Positions 42,459-52,514 are shown, numbered from the stretch's first letter. The stretch: DNA of 64,000 nucleotides from an uncultured Ruminococcus sp. (GCA_902763365.1 CACWRT010000002.1:1-64000), one strand, 5' to 3'. Made by a program: numbers and translations. Notes: generated by a model not told the origin, from the sequence alone.

Positions 42459-43405
42459 AAAAGAGACTGTTGGCACTTCTGCTTGCGGCAATGGCGGCGC
42501 TGTCCGTTCTTTGCGGCTGCAATAATCAAGACGATACAAAAATCGAAGGAAAGCTTAAAGTAATAACCACAATATTTCCATCCTATGACTTTACAAGACA
42601 GATATGCGGAGATCATGCAGATGTAACAATGCTGCTGAAGCCGGGAATGGAGAGCCATAATTTTGAACCTTCTCCGAAGGATATAGTTAATATCCAGAAC
42701 TGTGATCTATTCATTTACACAGGCGGAGAATCAGATGAATGGGTACGTACCATTCTTGAATCTGATGATAAAAAACCAAAAAAGATAATTGAACTTATGG
42801 ATTGCGTAGATACAGTTGAAGAAACTACCGTTGAAGGGATGACTGCCGAAGAAGAGAACGAGGACGGGGAAGAGCATGAATATGACGAGCACGTGTGGAC
42901 TTCTCCGAAAAATGCGATCACCATAACCAAAGCCATAAAAGAAGCTCTTATCGGACTTGACCCCGATAATAAGAACGAATACGAAGAAAATACACGACAG
43001 TATTCTTCGCAGCTTACTCAGCTTGACAGTGATATAAGAAAAACAGTGGAAGGCGCAAAAAATAAACTGCTTATTTTCGGCGACAGATTCCCTTTCAGGT
43101 ATTTTACCGATGAATATGGTCTGGGCTATTTTGCTGCTTTTCCCGGATGTTCCGCTGAAACCGAGCCGAGCGCAGCGACAGTTTCATTCCTGATAGATAA
43201 GGTCAAGGAAAAAAAGATACCTGTTGTATTCAAGATAGAATTCTCAAGCGGAAAGGTTGCTCAGACTATTGCCGAACCGACAGGCGCAAAGGTGCTTGAA
43301 TTTCACTCCTGTCATAATATAGACTCAGACGGATTCAAAAACGGAGATACATACCTTTCACTTATGAGGAAAAACCTTAAAAACCTGAAGGAGGCATTAT
43401 CCTGA
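42455..43405 (+). CDS. znuA: Zinc ABC transporter, substrate-binding lipoprotein
   Basis: A 316-residue cluster A-I metal-binding lipoprotein. The signal LLALLLAAMAALSVLCGC ends in a lipobox with acylated Cys. KVITTIFPSYDFTRQI, the MESHNFEPSPKD ligand segment, a short acidic His-containing loop (EEHEYDEH) and VWTSPKNA follow. The start is TTG 42455, with GGAGG 7 nt upstream; upstream frame extensions lie inside the regulator gene. It overlaps the regulator stop by 4 nt, so translation is coupled. The metal is inferred as zinc from the neighbours. Confidence 0.93.
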   Translation: MKKRLLALLLAAMAALSVLCGCNNQDDTKIEGKLKVITTIFPSYDFTRQICGDHADVTMLLKPGMESHNFEPSPKDIVNIQNCDLFIYTGGESDEWVRTILESDDKKPKKIIELMDCVDTVEETTVEGMTAEEENEDGEEHEYDEHVWTSPKNAITITKAIKEALIGLDPDNKNEYEENTRQYSSQLTQLDSDIRKTVEGAKNKLLIFGDRFPFRYFTDEYGLGYFAAFPGCSAETEPSAATVSFLIDKVKEKKIPVVFKIEFSSGKVAQTIAEPTGAKVLEFHSCHNIDSDGFKNGDTYLSLMRKNLKNLKEALS

Positions 43406-43406
43406 A

Positions 43407-44129
43407 ATGGGAGAGCTTATTAAATGTACAGATCTCGCTTTTTCCTATGAAGATGTTGATGTTATAAAAGATCTCAGCTTTACGGTAAACGATGGAGATT
43501 ATCTTTGCATAGTCGGCGAAAACGGTTCCGGAAAAAGTACCCTGACAAAAGGTCTTCTGGGACTTAAATCCCCCGATAAGGGGAAAATAATCTTTTCAGA
43601 TGAACTGAAGAAAAAAGAAATAGGCTATCTGCCGCAGCAGACGCCTGCACAAAAAGATTTTCCCGCAAGTGTTTTTGAGGTTGTCCTCTCGGGCAGACTT
43701 AACAGCAGAGGACTAAGACCCTTTTATTCAAAAAAAGATAAAATGATCGCTCACGATAATATCCGTAAACTCGGTATCGAAGAACTGATGAAGCGCAGCT
43801 ATCGTGATCTCAGCGGAGGTCAGCAGCAAAGAGTACTGCTTGCAAGGGCGCTTTGTGCAGGAAAAAAACTTATATTTCTCGATGAACCTGTAACGGGTCT
43901 TGACCCTATAGTTACGGAGGAAATGTACAGACTGATCGACGATCTGAATAAAAAAGACAAGATAACTGTCGTTATGGTCTCTCATGATATACAATCAGCC
44001 GCAAAATATGCGACTCATATCCTTCACCTTAATTTTGAAAAAAGTTTTTTCGGAACAACGGAGGATTATATAAAAAGTCCCCTGGGACAATATTTCTTCG
44101 GAGATAATAAAGTGTACAGTGAGGTTTGA
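43407..44129 (+). CDS. znuC: Zinc ABC transporter, ATP-binding protein
   Basis: A 240-residue ABC ATPase with Walker A GENGSGKS, the Q-loop segment GYLPQQTP, signature LSGGQQQRV, Walker B LIFLDEP and the switch VSHD. It starts one base after the znuA stop. It energises zinc import together with ZnuA and ZnuB. Confidence 0.94.
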   Translation: MGELIKCTDLAFSYEDVDVIKDLSFTVNDGDYLCIVGENGSGKSTLTKGLLGLKSPDKGKIIFSDELKKKEIGYLPQQTPAQKDFPASVFEVVLSGRLNSRGLRPFYSKKDKMIAHDNIRKLGIEELMKRSYRDLSGGQQQRVLLARALCAGKKLIFLDEPVTGLDPIVTEEMYRLIDDLNKKDKITVVMVSHDIQSAAKYATHILHLNFEKSFFGTTEDYIKSPLGQYFFGDNKVYSEV

Positions 44130-44130
44130 T

Positions 44131-44955
44131 ATGATAAACGATATTATTGAAATGTTCAGCAATGATTTTATGATAAGGGCGCTTATCGGCGGTGTGTTGG
44201 TTTCACTTTGTGCATCACTTCTCGGAGTCAGTCTTGTACTTAAACGCTATTCCATGATCGGCGATGGATTATCTCATGTTGGATTCGGTTCTCTTGCAAT
44301 AGCGTCTGCCCTCGGTTCGGCTGCGCCTCTTCAGATAGCAATACCTGTTGTTATAATTGCCGCGTTTTTTCTGCTCAGACTCAGCGGCAACAGTAAAGTC
44401 AAGGGTGACGCAGCTATTGCGCTTATTTCCACAAGTGCTCTTGCTATCGGTATTATAGCGGCTTCGGTATCGGGGCTTAATACGGATATCAACAGCTATC
44501 TTTTCGGTTCGATAATAGCCATGGATAAAACAGACGTGATCTTCTGCTCCGTACTTTCTGTATTTATACTTATAATTTTCGTTTTCTTCTATAATAAAAT
44601 ATTTGCAGTGACCTTTGACGAAAATTTCGCAAAGGCAACGGGTACAAAAGCGGGAGTGTACAATATGATAATCGCTTTGCTGACAGCATTGACTATAGTA
44701 GTCGGCATGAAAATGATGGGCTCAATGCTTATTTCAAGCCTGATTATTTTTCCCGCAGTTATCTCAATGCGTATCTGCAGCAGGTTCAAAACGGTAATAA
44801 TAACATCTGCAGCCGTATCTGTGGTCTGTTTTCTTATCGGGCTTATAGCTTCATATTCCTATTCTGCACCTACAGGGGCAAGCATTGTGGTAGTAAATAT
44901 GATAGTTCTGCTTATAGCTTCTCTGATAGGCCGCTTTGTTAAAAAACGAAAATAA
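44131..44955 (+). CDS. znuB: Zinc ABC transporter, permease
   Basis: A 274-residue permease of the ABC-3 family with about eight hydrophobic helices and the family segments LGVSLVLKRYSMIGDGLSHV and VGMKMMGSMLISSLIIFPA. I start at ATG 44131, six bases after GAGG; the open frame begins at GTG 44119. The stop lies 5 nt upstream of a bidirectional terminator. Confidence 0.93.
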   Translation: MINDIIEMFSNDFMIRALIGGVLVSLCASLLGVSLVLKRYSMIGDGLSHVGFGSLAIASALGSAAPLQIAIPVVIIAAFFLLRLSGNSKVKGDAAIALISTSALAIGIIAASVSGLNTDINSYLFGSIIAMDKTDVIFCSVLSVFILIIFVFFYNKIFAVTFDENFAKATGTKAGVYNMIIALLTALTIVVGMKMMGSMLISSLIIFPAVISMRICSRFKTVIITSAAVSVVCFLIGLIASYSYSAPTGASIVVVNMIVLLIASLIGRFVKKRK

Positions 44956-44960
44956 TATAA

Positions 44961-44998
44961 AAAATGCTGTACCTTTCAAATAAGATACAGCATTTTTT
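44961..44998. terminator. Bidirectional intrinsic terminator
   Basis: Stem AAAATGCTGTA/TACAGCATTTT with a T-run on the right and A-run on the left, between znuB and the convergent Xre gene. Confidence 0.9.
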
Positions 44999-45005
44999 AT
45001 CGGTA

Positions 45006-45401
45006 TCAGAATTCTTTTTCAACGTTGACATTCATGACACTGGTAAGTTCGTCCCTGCGATATTTTGTTTTAGCAGCAAGGTAATCGGAATACTCAGCCA
45101 GATATGATAAACCGACAGCGTTCAGATTATTAGAATTCAGTTTGATTCTGTCCTTTAACGCCCTGTCCGAAATGATAGGCTCAATATCGGTCTCCTGTAT
45201 TTCAACCTGCGGACTTAACCCCAGAAGATAATCGATGGATACATCAAAGTATCTCGACAGCTTCATTAATGTTTCACCATTAGGTATTCCTCCGGCTTTC
45301 CATTTACTGATAATTCCCGATGACAGTCCTATTTCCTTACCTACCGGATTTGGCTTTTTTCCCCTTTTTAAGCACAAGCCGTAAAATCTTTCCCAAAACA
45401 T
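45006..45401 (-). CDS. Xre-family helix-turn-helix regulator
   Basis: A 131-residue protein with an N-terminal Cro/CI helix-turn-helix: PVGKEIGLSSGIISKWKAG then PNGETLMKLSRYFDVSIDYLLG (about residues 18-62). The C-terminal 65 residues are helical and unassigned. GGGGG lies upstream of the ATG. It is divergent from an orphan consensus promoter 125 bp away, which could be its target. Confidence 0.88.
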   Translation of the reverse strand: MFWERFYGLCLKRGKKPNPVGKEIGLSSGIISKWKAGGIPNGETLMKLSRYFDVSIDYLLGLSPQVEIQETDIEPIISDRALKDRIKLNSNNLNAVGLSYLAEYSDYLAAKTKYRRDELTSVMNVNVEKEF

Positions 45402-45526
45402 AATTATTTAACCCCCTTTCATCAAAAACTTTATTATTGTAAAGTATCTTGTAATCAGGTATTATGTGGTGCTTGTTTGCCGAAATATCCGAGATAAAAA
45501 TAAAATCTTAAATTTATAAAAAAACG

Positions 45527-45555
45527 TTGACATTATTAAACAAGTGAGATATAAT
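45527..45555 (+). promoter_or_regulatory. Perfect consensus promoter without a gene
   Basis: TTGACA (45527-45532), 17 bp, TATAAT (45550-45555): an exact sigma-A consensus on the plus strand. The next plus-strand gene, hisZ, is 500 bp away and has its own promoter. Confidence 0.8.
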
Positions 45556-45561
45556 ATAACG

Positions 45562-45657
45562 TGGTGGAGTATTGCCGATTAAAACCGACATTACCAAATG
45601 CAATCCCTCTCCTATAGTATGATAACACACTTTTCAGAAAATTACAAGTTTTTTTTC
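45562..45657 (+). ncRNA. Candidate small RNA from the orphan promoter
   Basis: Predicted transcript of about 95 nt from the perfect promoter at 45527 to the T8 run at 45650-45657. It contains ATTGC (45581-45585) and GCAAT (45600-45604), which can close a stem. An alternative product is an 18-codon frame starting GTGGTGGAGTAT at 45562 and ending in TAG. I recognise no known RNA family. Confidence 0.35.
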
Positions 45658-45659
45658 AT

Positions 45660-45925
45660 TACATTTAATATAAAATCACTATAAATTCGTGACTTTAGTA
45701 TTATTTTTTAATTATGTTCAATTTTATGCGTTATCAAAGTGTATGATTTTTACAGATATACATAACAGACATACATTTTTTTGATAACTCTATTGATAAA
45801 TATCTGTTAATATGATAGAATTTAAAAAAGAGCCGAATTTCGCATAATAAACAGGTTTTGCAATATTATGATCTTTTGCTTTCCCGCTGTGTATCAAAAA
45901 TATACGGTGGGAAAGCTGTTTCAGG
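45660..45925. other. AT-rich intergenic region
   Basis: No gene is recognised. It contains several TTGATAA motifs (45781, 45794) and a weak hairpin GTGGGAAAGC near 45908 with GCTTTCCCGC near 45879. Confidence 0.4.
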
Positions 45926-45928
45926 GAC

Positions 45929-45970
45929 TTGACAAATTATTGATAATATGTTATCATATTAGCGTGCTAA
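45929..45970 (+). promoter_or_regulatory. Promoter and palindromes of the his operon
   Basis: TTGACA (45929-45934), 17 bp, TATCAT (45952-45957). The palindrome TGATAA-TATG-TTATCA (45941-45956) overlaps the -10 box, and TTAGC-GT-GCTAA (45959-45970) lies at the start of transcription. The leader also holds AACAC/GTGTT and AAGTGC/GCACTT hairpins. No T-box sequence is present. Confidence 0.7.
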
Positions 45971-46052
45971 CACTTTACCGTGTTGAAGTGCTTTGCTGAA
46001 ACGCACTTTTGTACAAATCCTGACTATAAAACAGACAATGAGGTAGTTTTGT

Positions 46053-47252
46053 ATGAAAAATTATTCAAAAATCACCCCTGTGGGAACAAAGGATCTGCTT
46101 TTTGAGGAATGTCTTGCCAACAGGACAGTATCCTCGATACTGGGCAATGTTTTTTCTCAGAGAGGTTTTCATGAAGTTCTTACTCCGGGTATAGAATTCT
46201 ACGATCTGTTCAATGAAGAGGTATCGGGAATACCAATGGAATATATGTTCAAGATGAGCGATTCCAAAGGAAGACTGATGGTAGTCCGTCCCGACTCCAC
46301 CTTGCCTATAGCAAGAATGGTGACCACAAGACTGATGAATGAACGACATCCTATACGTTTATATTATAACCAGAGAGTTTACAGATATAACCCCGGACTT
46401 ACGGGCAGAAGCAATGAAGTTATGCAGACAGGCATAGAGCTTATTGGAGCAAGCGGAAAAAGAGCCGACCTTGAAACCATAACCACAGCTGTTGAAGCGC
46501 TTTCAAAATGTGTTCCGGATTTTCGTATAGAACTGGGCAATGCAAAATTTTACAGGGCACTGGCAAAGAATCTGCCCGTAAGTGATGATGAACGTGAGCA
46601 GATAAGACAGTTTATTGAATCAAAGAATTATTCAGCCCTCAACAGTGAGCTTGATAAGCTTGAGCAGACACAGGCTGTAAATATGATACGCAGACTTCCA
46701 AGACTCTTCGGAGGAGTCGAAGTGCTTGACGAAGCCTTCAATATGTGTGAGGATCCGACAGCACTGAAGGCATTGGAATATCTAAGGGAGATATATAACG
46801 ATCTTACAAAGCTTGGTCTTGGCGACAGGATGATGATAGATCTGGGATTGGTACAGAGGAATGATTATTACAGCGATATCGTATTCAGCGGTTATGTAAT
46901 GGGTTCGGGGGAGCCGGTACTTATCGGCGGCAGATATGATAAGCTGCTTGATCATTTCGGAAGACCGGCTGCTGCTATTGGTTTTGGTATAAATGTTGAT
47001 GCTCTTGCAAATGTAATGATGAAGCGCGGAAATGTTCCTGAAAAGAAGGTTGCGGATGTACTTGTTCACAGTGAAGAAGGATATGAAATAAAGGCTATCA
47101 GATATACAAGTACCTTGTCCGGTGCAGGCATAACAGGAGAAAACAGTGTTTTTGAAACTGTTGAAGATGCAATGGATTATGCCAGACACGCAGGTATAAA
47201 GAAACTGACGATAGTAGGCAAAGAGATCAATACGATAGATACAGGAGTATGA
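46053..47252 (+). CDS. hisZ: ATP phosphoribosyltransferase regulatory subunit
   Basis: A 399-residue HisRS-like protein that activates the short form of HisG. Segments such as [56 protein letters not shown] and [15 protein letters not shown] mark the class II synthetase core without aminoacylation function. It opens the operon hisZ-G-D-C-B-A-I-E and its stop overlaps an in-frame ATG upstream of hisG. Confidence 0.94.
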   Translation: MKNYSKITPVGTKDLLFEECLANRTVSSILGNVFSQRGFHEVLTPGIEFYDLFNEEVSGIPMEYMFKMSDSKGRLMVVRPDSTLPIARMVTTRLMNERHPIRLYYNQRVYRYNPGLTGRSNEVMQTGIELIGASGKRADLETITTAVEALSKCVPDFRIELGNAKFYRALAKNLPVSDDEREQIRQFIESKNYSALNSELDKLEQTQAVNMIRRLPRLFGGVEVLDEAFNMCEDPTALKALEYLREIYNDLTKLGLGDRMMIDLGLVQRNDYYSDIVFSGYVMGSGEPVLIGGRYDKLLDHFGRPAAAIGFGINVDALANVMMKRGNVPEKKVADVLVHSEEGYEIKAIRYTSTLSGAGITGENSVFETVEDAMDYARHAGIKKLTIVGKEINTIDTGV

Positions 47253-47257
47253 AGCGG

Positions 47258-47899
47258 ATGAAACCATTAAGAATAGCCCTGACAAAGGGCAGACTCGAAA
47301 AAGATACTGTAAAGCTGCTGGAATCGGCAGGATATGATTGTACGGCTGTACGTGAAAAAGGAAGAAGGCTGATACTTCCTATAGGTGACGGCAGCATAGA
47401 AGTTGTACTTGCAAAAGCAGCAGATGTTATTACATACGTAGAAAACGGTGTTTGTGATTTAGGCGTTGTCGGCAAGGATACTATAATGGAAAACGGCAGA
47501 AGCTTTTATGAGATACTTGACCTTGGCTTCGGGAAATGTCGCTTTGCCCTTGCGGGGAAAAAGGATTTTGACTTTTTCTCAGGATACGAAGCGAGAACTA
47601 TTGCAACAAAATATCCGAACGTTACCCGTTCGTTTTTTGAAGGAAAAGGAATGGATATAAGAGTTATCAAGATTGAAGGCTCTGTAGAGCTTGCGCCCCT
47701 TTTAGGGCTTGCAGATGCAATAGTAGATATAGTTGAAACAGGTTCTACACTTAAAGAAAACGGTCTTGTTATTATAGAAGATAATGTCGCTCCAATTTCC
47801 GCAAGGCTCATAGCTAATTCCGCAAGTCTTAAACTCAGAAAAAAAGAGATAGAGGAGCTTGCAGATAAAATGGAAACGGAAAGGAAGAAAATGCAATGA
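47258..47899 (+). CDS. hisG: ATP phosphoribosyltransferase, short form
   Basis: First enzyme of histidine synthesis, 213 residues. [37 protein letters not shown] and [18 protein letters not shown] are family signatures; the C-terminal histidine-binding domain of long HisG is absent, as expected with HisZ present. An ATG at 47249 overlaps the hisZ stop, but AGGAG is only 1 nt from it; ATG 47258 is 10 nt away and fits the family start. Confidence 0.94.
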   Translation: MKPLRIALTKGRLEKDTVKLLESAGYDCTAVREKGRRLILPIGDGSIEVVLAKAADVITYVENGVCDLGVVGKDTIMENGRSFYEILDLGFGKCRFALAGKKDFDFFSGYEARTIATKYPNVTRSFFEGKGMDIRVIKIEGSVELAPLLGLADAIVDIVETGSTLKENGLVIIEDNVAPISARLIANSASLKLRKKEIEELADKMETERKKMQ

Positions 47900-49182
47900 T
47901 AAAAACAGTAAAAGCAGACGGAAAGGCTGAATATGAGTTTCTTAAAGCTGTTCGTGACAGAAGCAGCGATACGGACAGAGACGTTACAGCTATAGTTTCC
48001 GATATAATAAATAATGTTCGCAAAAACGGCGATAAGGCGGTAGAAGAATATACCATAAAATTTGACGGAAAAGCTCCCGAGTTCTTCGAGGTTCCTAAGG
48101 AAGAGATTGAAAGGGCTGTAAGAGAATGTGACCCGGCATTTATCTCAACGCTTGAAAAAGCTGCTGCAAATATCAGGGATTTTCACTCCCGACAGCTTCA
48201 GCAAAGCTGGCTGACTACCAAAGAAAACGGTGTTATCTTAGGTCAGCGTGTCAGAGGTCTTGAAAGGGTAGGACTTTATGTTCCCGGAGGTACTGCGGCA
48301 TATCCTTCGTCGGTTCTCATGAACGCTATCCCTGCAAAGATCGCAGGAGTGAAGGAGCTTATAATGGTTACTCCTCCGCTTAAAAACGGTAAGCCCAATC
48401 CCGACATTATGGCTGCCGCTAAGGTTGCCGGCGTTGACAGAGTATTTCTGATGGGCGGAGCGCAGGCTGTTGCGGCGCTTGCATACGGCACTGAGAGTGT
48501 TCCGAAGGTGGATAAAATAGTAGGTCCCGGCAATATATTTGTTGCAACAGCAAAGAAGCTTGTTTACGGTGTAGTTGATATTGATATGATAGCAGGTCCC
48601 AGTGAAATACTTGTGCTTGCAGATGAAAGCGCAGACCCGAAATTCCTTGCAGCCGATCTTATGTCACAGGCTGAGCATGACAGAATGGCGTCTGCAATTC
48701 TTGTCACTACTTCACAGGAACTGGCGGATAAGACTATTGCCGAGCTTGACAGGCAGATACAGACTCTGTCAAGAAAGGATATAATAGATGAATCTCTGAC
48801 AAACTTTGGCGCGATAATTGTTTGTGAAGATATGGATAAGGCTGTAGAAATGGCAAACGGTCTTGCTCCCGAGCATCTTGAGGTATGCTGCAAAAATCCT
48901 ATGGAATATGTCGGCAGGCTTGATAATGCCGGTTCCGTGTTCCTTGGCAATTATTCACCCGAGCCTTTGGGGGATTATTTTGCAGGACCTAACCACGTGT
49001 TGCCTACCAGCGGAACGGCAAGATTTTTCTCACCGCTTTCTGTTGACAGCTTTATAAAAAAATCCAGCTTCATATATTATACCGAATCTGCGCTGAAAGC
49101 AGACCACGATGACATTGTAAGATTTGCAAATACTGAGGGTCTGACAGCACACGCAAATTCAATTATAGTGAGATTTGAATAA
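47896..49182 (+). CDS. hisD: Histidinol dehydrogenase
   Basis: A 428-residue zinc- and NAD-dependent enzyme for the last two steps of histidine synthesis. Recognised from [60 protein letters not shown] and [16 protein letters not shown]. The start overlaps hisG by 4 nt. A small hairpin (TTTTCG/CGAAAA) lies in the 54-nt gap before hisC. Confidence 0.96.
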   Translation: MIKTVKADGKAEYEFLKAVRDRSSDTDRDVTAIVSDIINNVRKNGDKAVEEYTIKFDGKAPEFFEVPKEEIERAVRECDPAFISTLEKAAANIRDFHSRQLQQSWLTTKENGVILGQRVRGLERVGLYVPGGTAAYPSSVLMNAIPAKIAGVKELIMVTPPLKNGKPNPDIMAAAKVAGVDRVFLMGGAQAVAALAYGTESVPKVDKIVGPGNIFVATAKKLVYGVVDIDMIAGPSEILVLADESADPKFLAADLMSQAEHDRMASAILVTTSQELADKTIAELDRQIQTLSRKDIIDESLTNFGAIIVCEDMDKAVEMANGLAPEHLEVCCKNPMEYVGRLDNAGSVFLGNYSPEPLGDYFAGPNHVLPTSGTARFFSPLSVDSFIKKSSFIYYTESALKADHDDIVRFANTEGLTAHANSIIVRFE

Positions 49183-49236
49183 AGAGCATTTTCGTCCTGC
49201 CCTCAGCGGGGCGAAAAAACTTTAAGGAGGTATATT

Positions 49237-50322
49237 ATGCCATACACATTAAGCGAAAAGGTAAGGGAGCTTGAACCCTACGATCCCATAAGCGGTACAT
49301 ATGAAATAAGATTGGATGCAAATGAATCATTTTTTAATCTTCCTGATGATGTAAAAGAAGAAATAAAGGAAATAATAGACAAAACAGATTTTAACCGTTA
49401 TCCCGACCCGACAGCAAAAAAACTTACAAAAGCATTCGCAGATTATTATGACCTTGATCCTGATAATATAACCGTTACAAACGGATCTGATGAAATGCTG
49501 TATCTTCTGGCTTCCGCAATGCTTAGTAAGGGCAGCAGGGTAGTAGTTGTCGATCCTGATTTTTCCATGTATGGTTTTTATTCTTTTCTATCGGAAAATG
49601 ATGTATTCACCTATAAGAAAAATGATGAGCTTAACATTGATGTTGATGATCTGCTGAGCTTTGCAAAAGAAAATGATGCGGATATGATCATTTTTTCAAA
49701 TCCGTGTAATCCAACAGGACAGGGAATAACTGCGGATCAGGCAAGAAAGCTTGTCACCGGCGCAGGAAACAGCCTTGTTGTTCTTGATGAAGCATATATG
49801 GATTTCTGGAACGAACCGCTTCTGAAGGAAGCTCATAAGTATGATAATCTTATAGTGCTGAAAACTGCGTCAAAGGCAGTGGGCGCGGCAGGCATAAGGC
49901 TTGGTTTTGCAGTGGCAAATACAACGATAACCAAGGCTCTCAGGGCAATAAAATCACCCTATAATGTAAATATGCTCTCTCAGGAGATAGGCACTTGTAT
50001 TTACTCGCATAAGGATATGTTAAAGGTCCGCAGAGATGAGATAGTGAATAATACCGGATATCTTTATGAACAGCTATCGAAGCTTACAGATAACTATCAT
50101 CTGCCGATGAAGGTATACGAACCCCATGCAAATTTTGTCTTTCTCGAAACAGAAAAGGCAGGAGACATATTTGAATTTATGCTTGAAAACAGTGTTGCGA
50201 TCAGATGGTTCAAAAAGGCAGGGGCACTGAGAATAACCTCGGGAAGCGTGCAGGAAAACAATCAGTTCCTTCTGCTTTTTGAAAAATATATTATGAAAAA
50301 CATACTAAAAACTAATCGTTAA
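49237..50322 (+). CDS. hisC: Histidinol-phosphate aminotransferase
   Basis: A 361-residue PLP-dependent class I/II aminotransferase. LDANESFFNLP and NRYPDPTAKKL are the HisC N-terminal pattern, FSNPCNPTGQG and VVLDEAYMDF bind the cofactor, and KTASKAVGAAGIRLGF contains the PLP lysine. AAGGAGG precedes the ATG. A separate promoter lies between this gene and hisB. Confidence 0.94.
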   Translation: MPYTLSEKVRELEPYDPISGTYEIRLDANESFFNLPDDVKEEIKEIIDKTDFNRYPDPTAKKLTKAFADYYDLDPDNITVTNGSDEMLYLLASAMLSKGSRVVVVDPDFSMYGFYSFLSENDVFTYKKNDELNIDVDDLLSFAKENDADMIIFSNPCNPTGQGITADQARKLVTGAGNSLVVLDEAYMDFWNEPLLKEAHKYDNLIVLKTASKAVGAAGIRLGFAVANTTITKALRAIKSPYNVNMLSQEIGTCIYSHKDMLKVRRDEIVNNTGYLYEQLSKLTDNYHLPMKVYEPHANFVFLETEKAGDIFEFMLENSVAIRWFKKAGALRITSGSVQENNQFLLLFEKYIMKNILKTNR

Positions 50323-50376
50323 AAAATTATCAATTTGTATGGAAATCATAAAATAAACCTTTTTTTCCGAATTGTA

Positions 50377-50405
50377 TTTACAAAGACAAAAAAATGTTCT
50401 ATACT
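50377..50405 (+). promoter_or_regulatory. Internal promoter before hisB
   Basis: TTTACA (50377-50382) and TATACT (50400-50405) with a 17-bp spacer, 25 bp before the hisB start. This would allow hisB-A-I-E to be expressed independently of the upstream part of the operon. Confidence 0.6.
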
Positions 50406-50430
50406 TAAATTTACGAAAGAGGTGGATCGT

Positions 50431-51009
50431 ATGCGTACTGCGGAGCTTGGCAGGAATACTAAGGAAACTCAGATAAAGATCTCTGTGGATCTGGACGGGG
50501 GTAATGTGAGCATAAATACGGGCATAGGATTTTTTGATCATATGCTGACGGCGTTTGCGGTACATGGCGGCTTCGGACTGAATGTTGAAGTACACGGCGA
50601 TCTTGAGGTAGACTGTCACCATACGATAGAGGATACCGGCATCGTTCTTGGAAAAGCTTTTGATAAGGCGCTTGGGGATAAAGGCGGAATCAAGCGTTTC
50701 GGCAGCTTTTATGTGCCTATGGACGAGGCGCTGGGTTTTTGTTCGCTGGATATCAGCGGCAGACCATTCCTTGTGTTTGATGCAGTATTTCCCGAGGAAC
50801 GTATCGGTGGATATGACAGCTGTATGACAGAGGAGTTTATGAGAGCTTTTGCTTTCAATTCCGGCATAACACTTCATCTGAGCTGCCCCTACGGAAAAAA
50901 TTCCCATCATATGACTGAGGCTTTGTATAAAGCTCTTGCTCATGCTCTCAGGGAAGCAGTAACTCTGACAGGATCTGACAAACCTCTCTCGACAAAAGGT
51001 GTATTATGA
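50431..51009 (+). CDS. hisB: Imidazoleglycerol-phosphate dehydratase
   Basis: A 192-residue Mn-dependent dehydratase. TGIGFFDHMLTAFAVHGGF, DCHHTIEDTGIVLGKAF, DEALGFCSLDISGRPF and NSHHMTEALYKALAHALREA carry the metal-binding histidines. AAAGAGGTGG precedes ATG 50431; the open frame extends 32 codons upstream through the promoter and is not used. Confidence 0.96.
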   Translation: MRTAELGRNTKETQIKISVDLDGGNVSINTGIGFFDHMLTAFAVHGGFGLNVEVHGDLEVDCHHTIEDTGIVLGKAFDKALGDKGGIKRFGSFYVPMDEALGFCSLDISGRPFLVFDAVFPEERIGGYDSCMTEEFMRAFAFNSGITLHLSCPYGKNSHHMTEALYKALAHALREAVTLTGSDKPLSTKGVL

Positions 51010-51059
51010 GGATAATGAAAAAAGCAGCAATATGATTCAGTAATGAAAGGTTGATATAT

Positions 51060-51806
51060 ATGTTAGTTTTACCTGCAATTGATATTAAAGACGGAACTTG
51101 TGTCCGATTGTATAAAGGAGATTATTCTACAGCACATAAGGTTGCTGAAAATGCTGTAGAAACAGCTAAGGCATTTGAAGAGGCAGGAGCTTCTTTTATG
51201 CACATGGTTGACCTGGACGGTGCAAAGGACGGTCAGAGGGTCAATTCCGATCTGATTCTTGAAGTAAGAAAGAATACCGGTCTGAAAATAGAAGTAGGCG
51301 GCGGCATACGCAATATGGAATCAGTGGAGTTTTACCTTGAAAACGGTATAGACAGAGTTATACTGGGTTCATCAGCAATAAAAGATCCCGATTTTGTAAG
51401 AGATGCTGTAAAGAAATATCCTCTGAATATAGCCGTCAGCATTGATGCCAAAAACGGATTTGTATCGGCCGAGGGCTGGACAGATACATCCGAGATAGGT
51501 TTTATTGATCTTGCAAAACAGATGGAGGATATTGGTGTTCATTATATTATTTTCACCGATATATCAAAGGATGGTATGCTTAGCGGTCCTAACCTTACGA
51601 TGCTTGATGAACTGAAAGCATCTGTGAATTGCAATATTATAGCTTCCGGCGGAGTTGCAAATCTTAAGGATATTATAAATCTTACCGATCTTGATATTTA
51701 CGGTGCGATCTGCGGTCAGGCTATATACAGCGGTTCGCTTGATCTGAAGCAGGCAATCGAGATAGCAAATGCAGCCAAACATAACGGCAAAGGAGCCAAT
51801 ATCTGA
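51060..51806 (+). CDS. hisA: ProFAR isomerase
   Basis: A 248-residue TIM barrel for isomerisation of the ProFAR intermediate. [20 protein letters not shown] contains the first catalytic Asp, and [19 protein letters not shown] and the late [11 protein letters not shown] contain the second catalytic site. ATG 51060 lies 9 nt after GAAAGG; a TTG at 51051 is less likely. Its stop overlaps hisI by one base. Confidence 0.95.
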   Translation: MLVLPAIDIKDGTCVRLYKGDYSTAHKVAENAVETAKAFEEAGASFMHMVDLDGAKDGQRVNSDLILEVRKNTGLKIEVGGGIRNMESVEFYLENGIDRVILGSSAIKDPDFVRDAVKKYPLNIAVSIDAKNGFVSAEGWTDTSEIGFIDLAKQMEDIGVHYIIFTDISKDGMLSGPNLTMLDELKASVNCNIIASGGVANLKDIINLTDLDIYGAICGQAIYSGSLDLKQAIEIANAAKHNGKGANI

Positions 51807-52159
51807 TGGATAAGTTTGACTTTATAGAGGACTATTTCAAAAAGGCTGATCTACTTCCCGCAATAGTGCAGGAGCGTTCAACAGGTCAGGTTCTTATGCT
51901 TGCATATATGAACCGCGAGTCAATGCGCAAGACTTTTGAAACAGGTTATACATGGTTCTACAGCCGCTCAAGGCAGGAATTATGGAATAAGGGTGCTACA
52001 TCCGGACATTTGCAGAAGGTCATTGACATAAAGGGCGACTGCGATAAGGATACATTGCTTGTAACGGTCGATCAGACAGGTCCTGCTTGTCATACAGGCA
52101 GTCATTCATGCTTTTTTAATAATATCTGGGAGGAATACAAAAATGGAGAACAAGGGTGA
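51806..52159 (+). CDS. hisI: Phosphoribosyl-AMP cyclohydrolase
   Basis: A 117-residue zinc enzyme. [38 protein letters not shown] and the DCDKDTLLV and [12 protein letters not shown] metal segments are typical. HisI and HisE are separate genes here, overlapping by 17 nt, whereas many bacteria have them fused. Confidence 0.96.
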   Translation: MDKFDFIEDYFKKADLLPAIVQERSTGQVLMLAYMNRESMRKTFETGYTWFYSRSRQELWNKGATSGHLQKVIDIKGDCDKDTLLVTVDQTGPACHTGSHSCFFNNIWEEYKNGEQG

Positions 52160-52475
52160 GCTTTATGCTCTTTATGATACTATCATGAGCAGAAAAGCAG
52201 AAAAACAGGAAGGTTCATATACCTGCTATCTTTTTGAAAAGGGTCTTGATAAGATACTTAAAAAAGTAGGCGAGGAATGCAGTGAAACTATTATTGCTGC
52301 TAAGAACGGTGATAATAAGGAAACTGTTCTTGAGATCTCAGATCTTATTTATCACCTTTTTGTAATGATGGCTCAGCAGGGAATTACTGTTGATGAAGTA
52401 ATGGACGAGCTTGCAAAGCGAAGCAATAAAACAGGTAATCTGAAGCAGTTTCATCAGGTAGATAAAAATACATGA
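52143..52475 (+). CDS. hisE: Phosphoribosyl-ATP pyrophosphatase
   Basis: A 110-residue MazG-like pyrophosphatase: [21 protein letters not shown] and the helical metal site [12 protein letters not shown] with [13 protein letters not shown]. It overlaps the end of hisI; GGAGG lies inside hisI. It is the last gene of the operon before a terminator. Confidence 0.95.
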   Translation: MENKGELYALYDTIMSRKAEKQEGSYTCYLFEKGLDKILKKVGEECSETIIAAKNGDNKETVLEISDLIYHLFVMMAQQGITVDEVMDELAKRSNKTGNLKQFHQVDKNT

Positions 52476-52481
52476 TAATAT

Positions 52482-52514
52482 GCCCGGTATACTTGTGTGT
52501 ATCGGGCTTTTTTT
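52482..52514 (+). terminator. Terminator of the his operon
   Basis: Stem GCCCGGTA/TATCGGGC (one G-T) with a short loop, followed by seven T. Confidence 0.9.

Noticed and set aside
45541..45620. Minus-strand peptide frame beginning ATGTCGGTTTTA
   Set aside because: It has no good ribosome binding site and its end is just the complement of the perfect plus-strand promoter.
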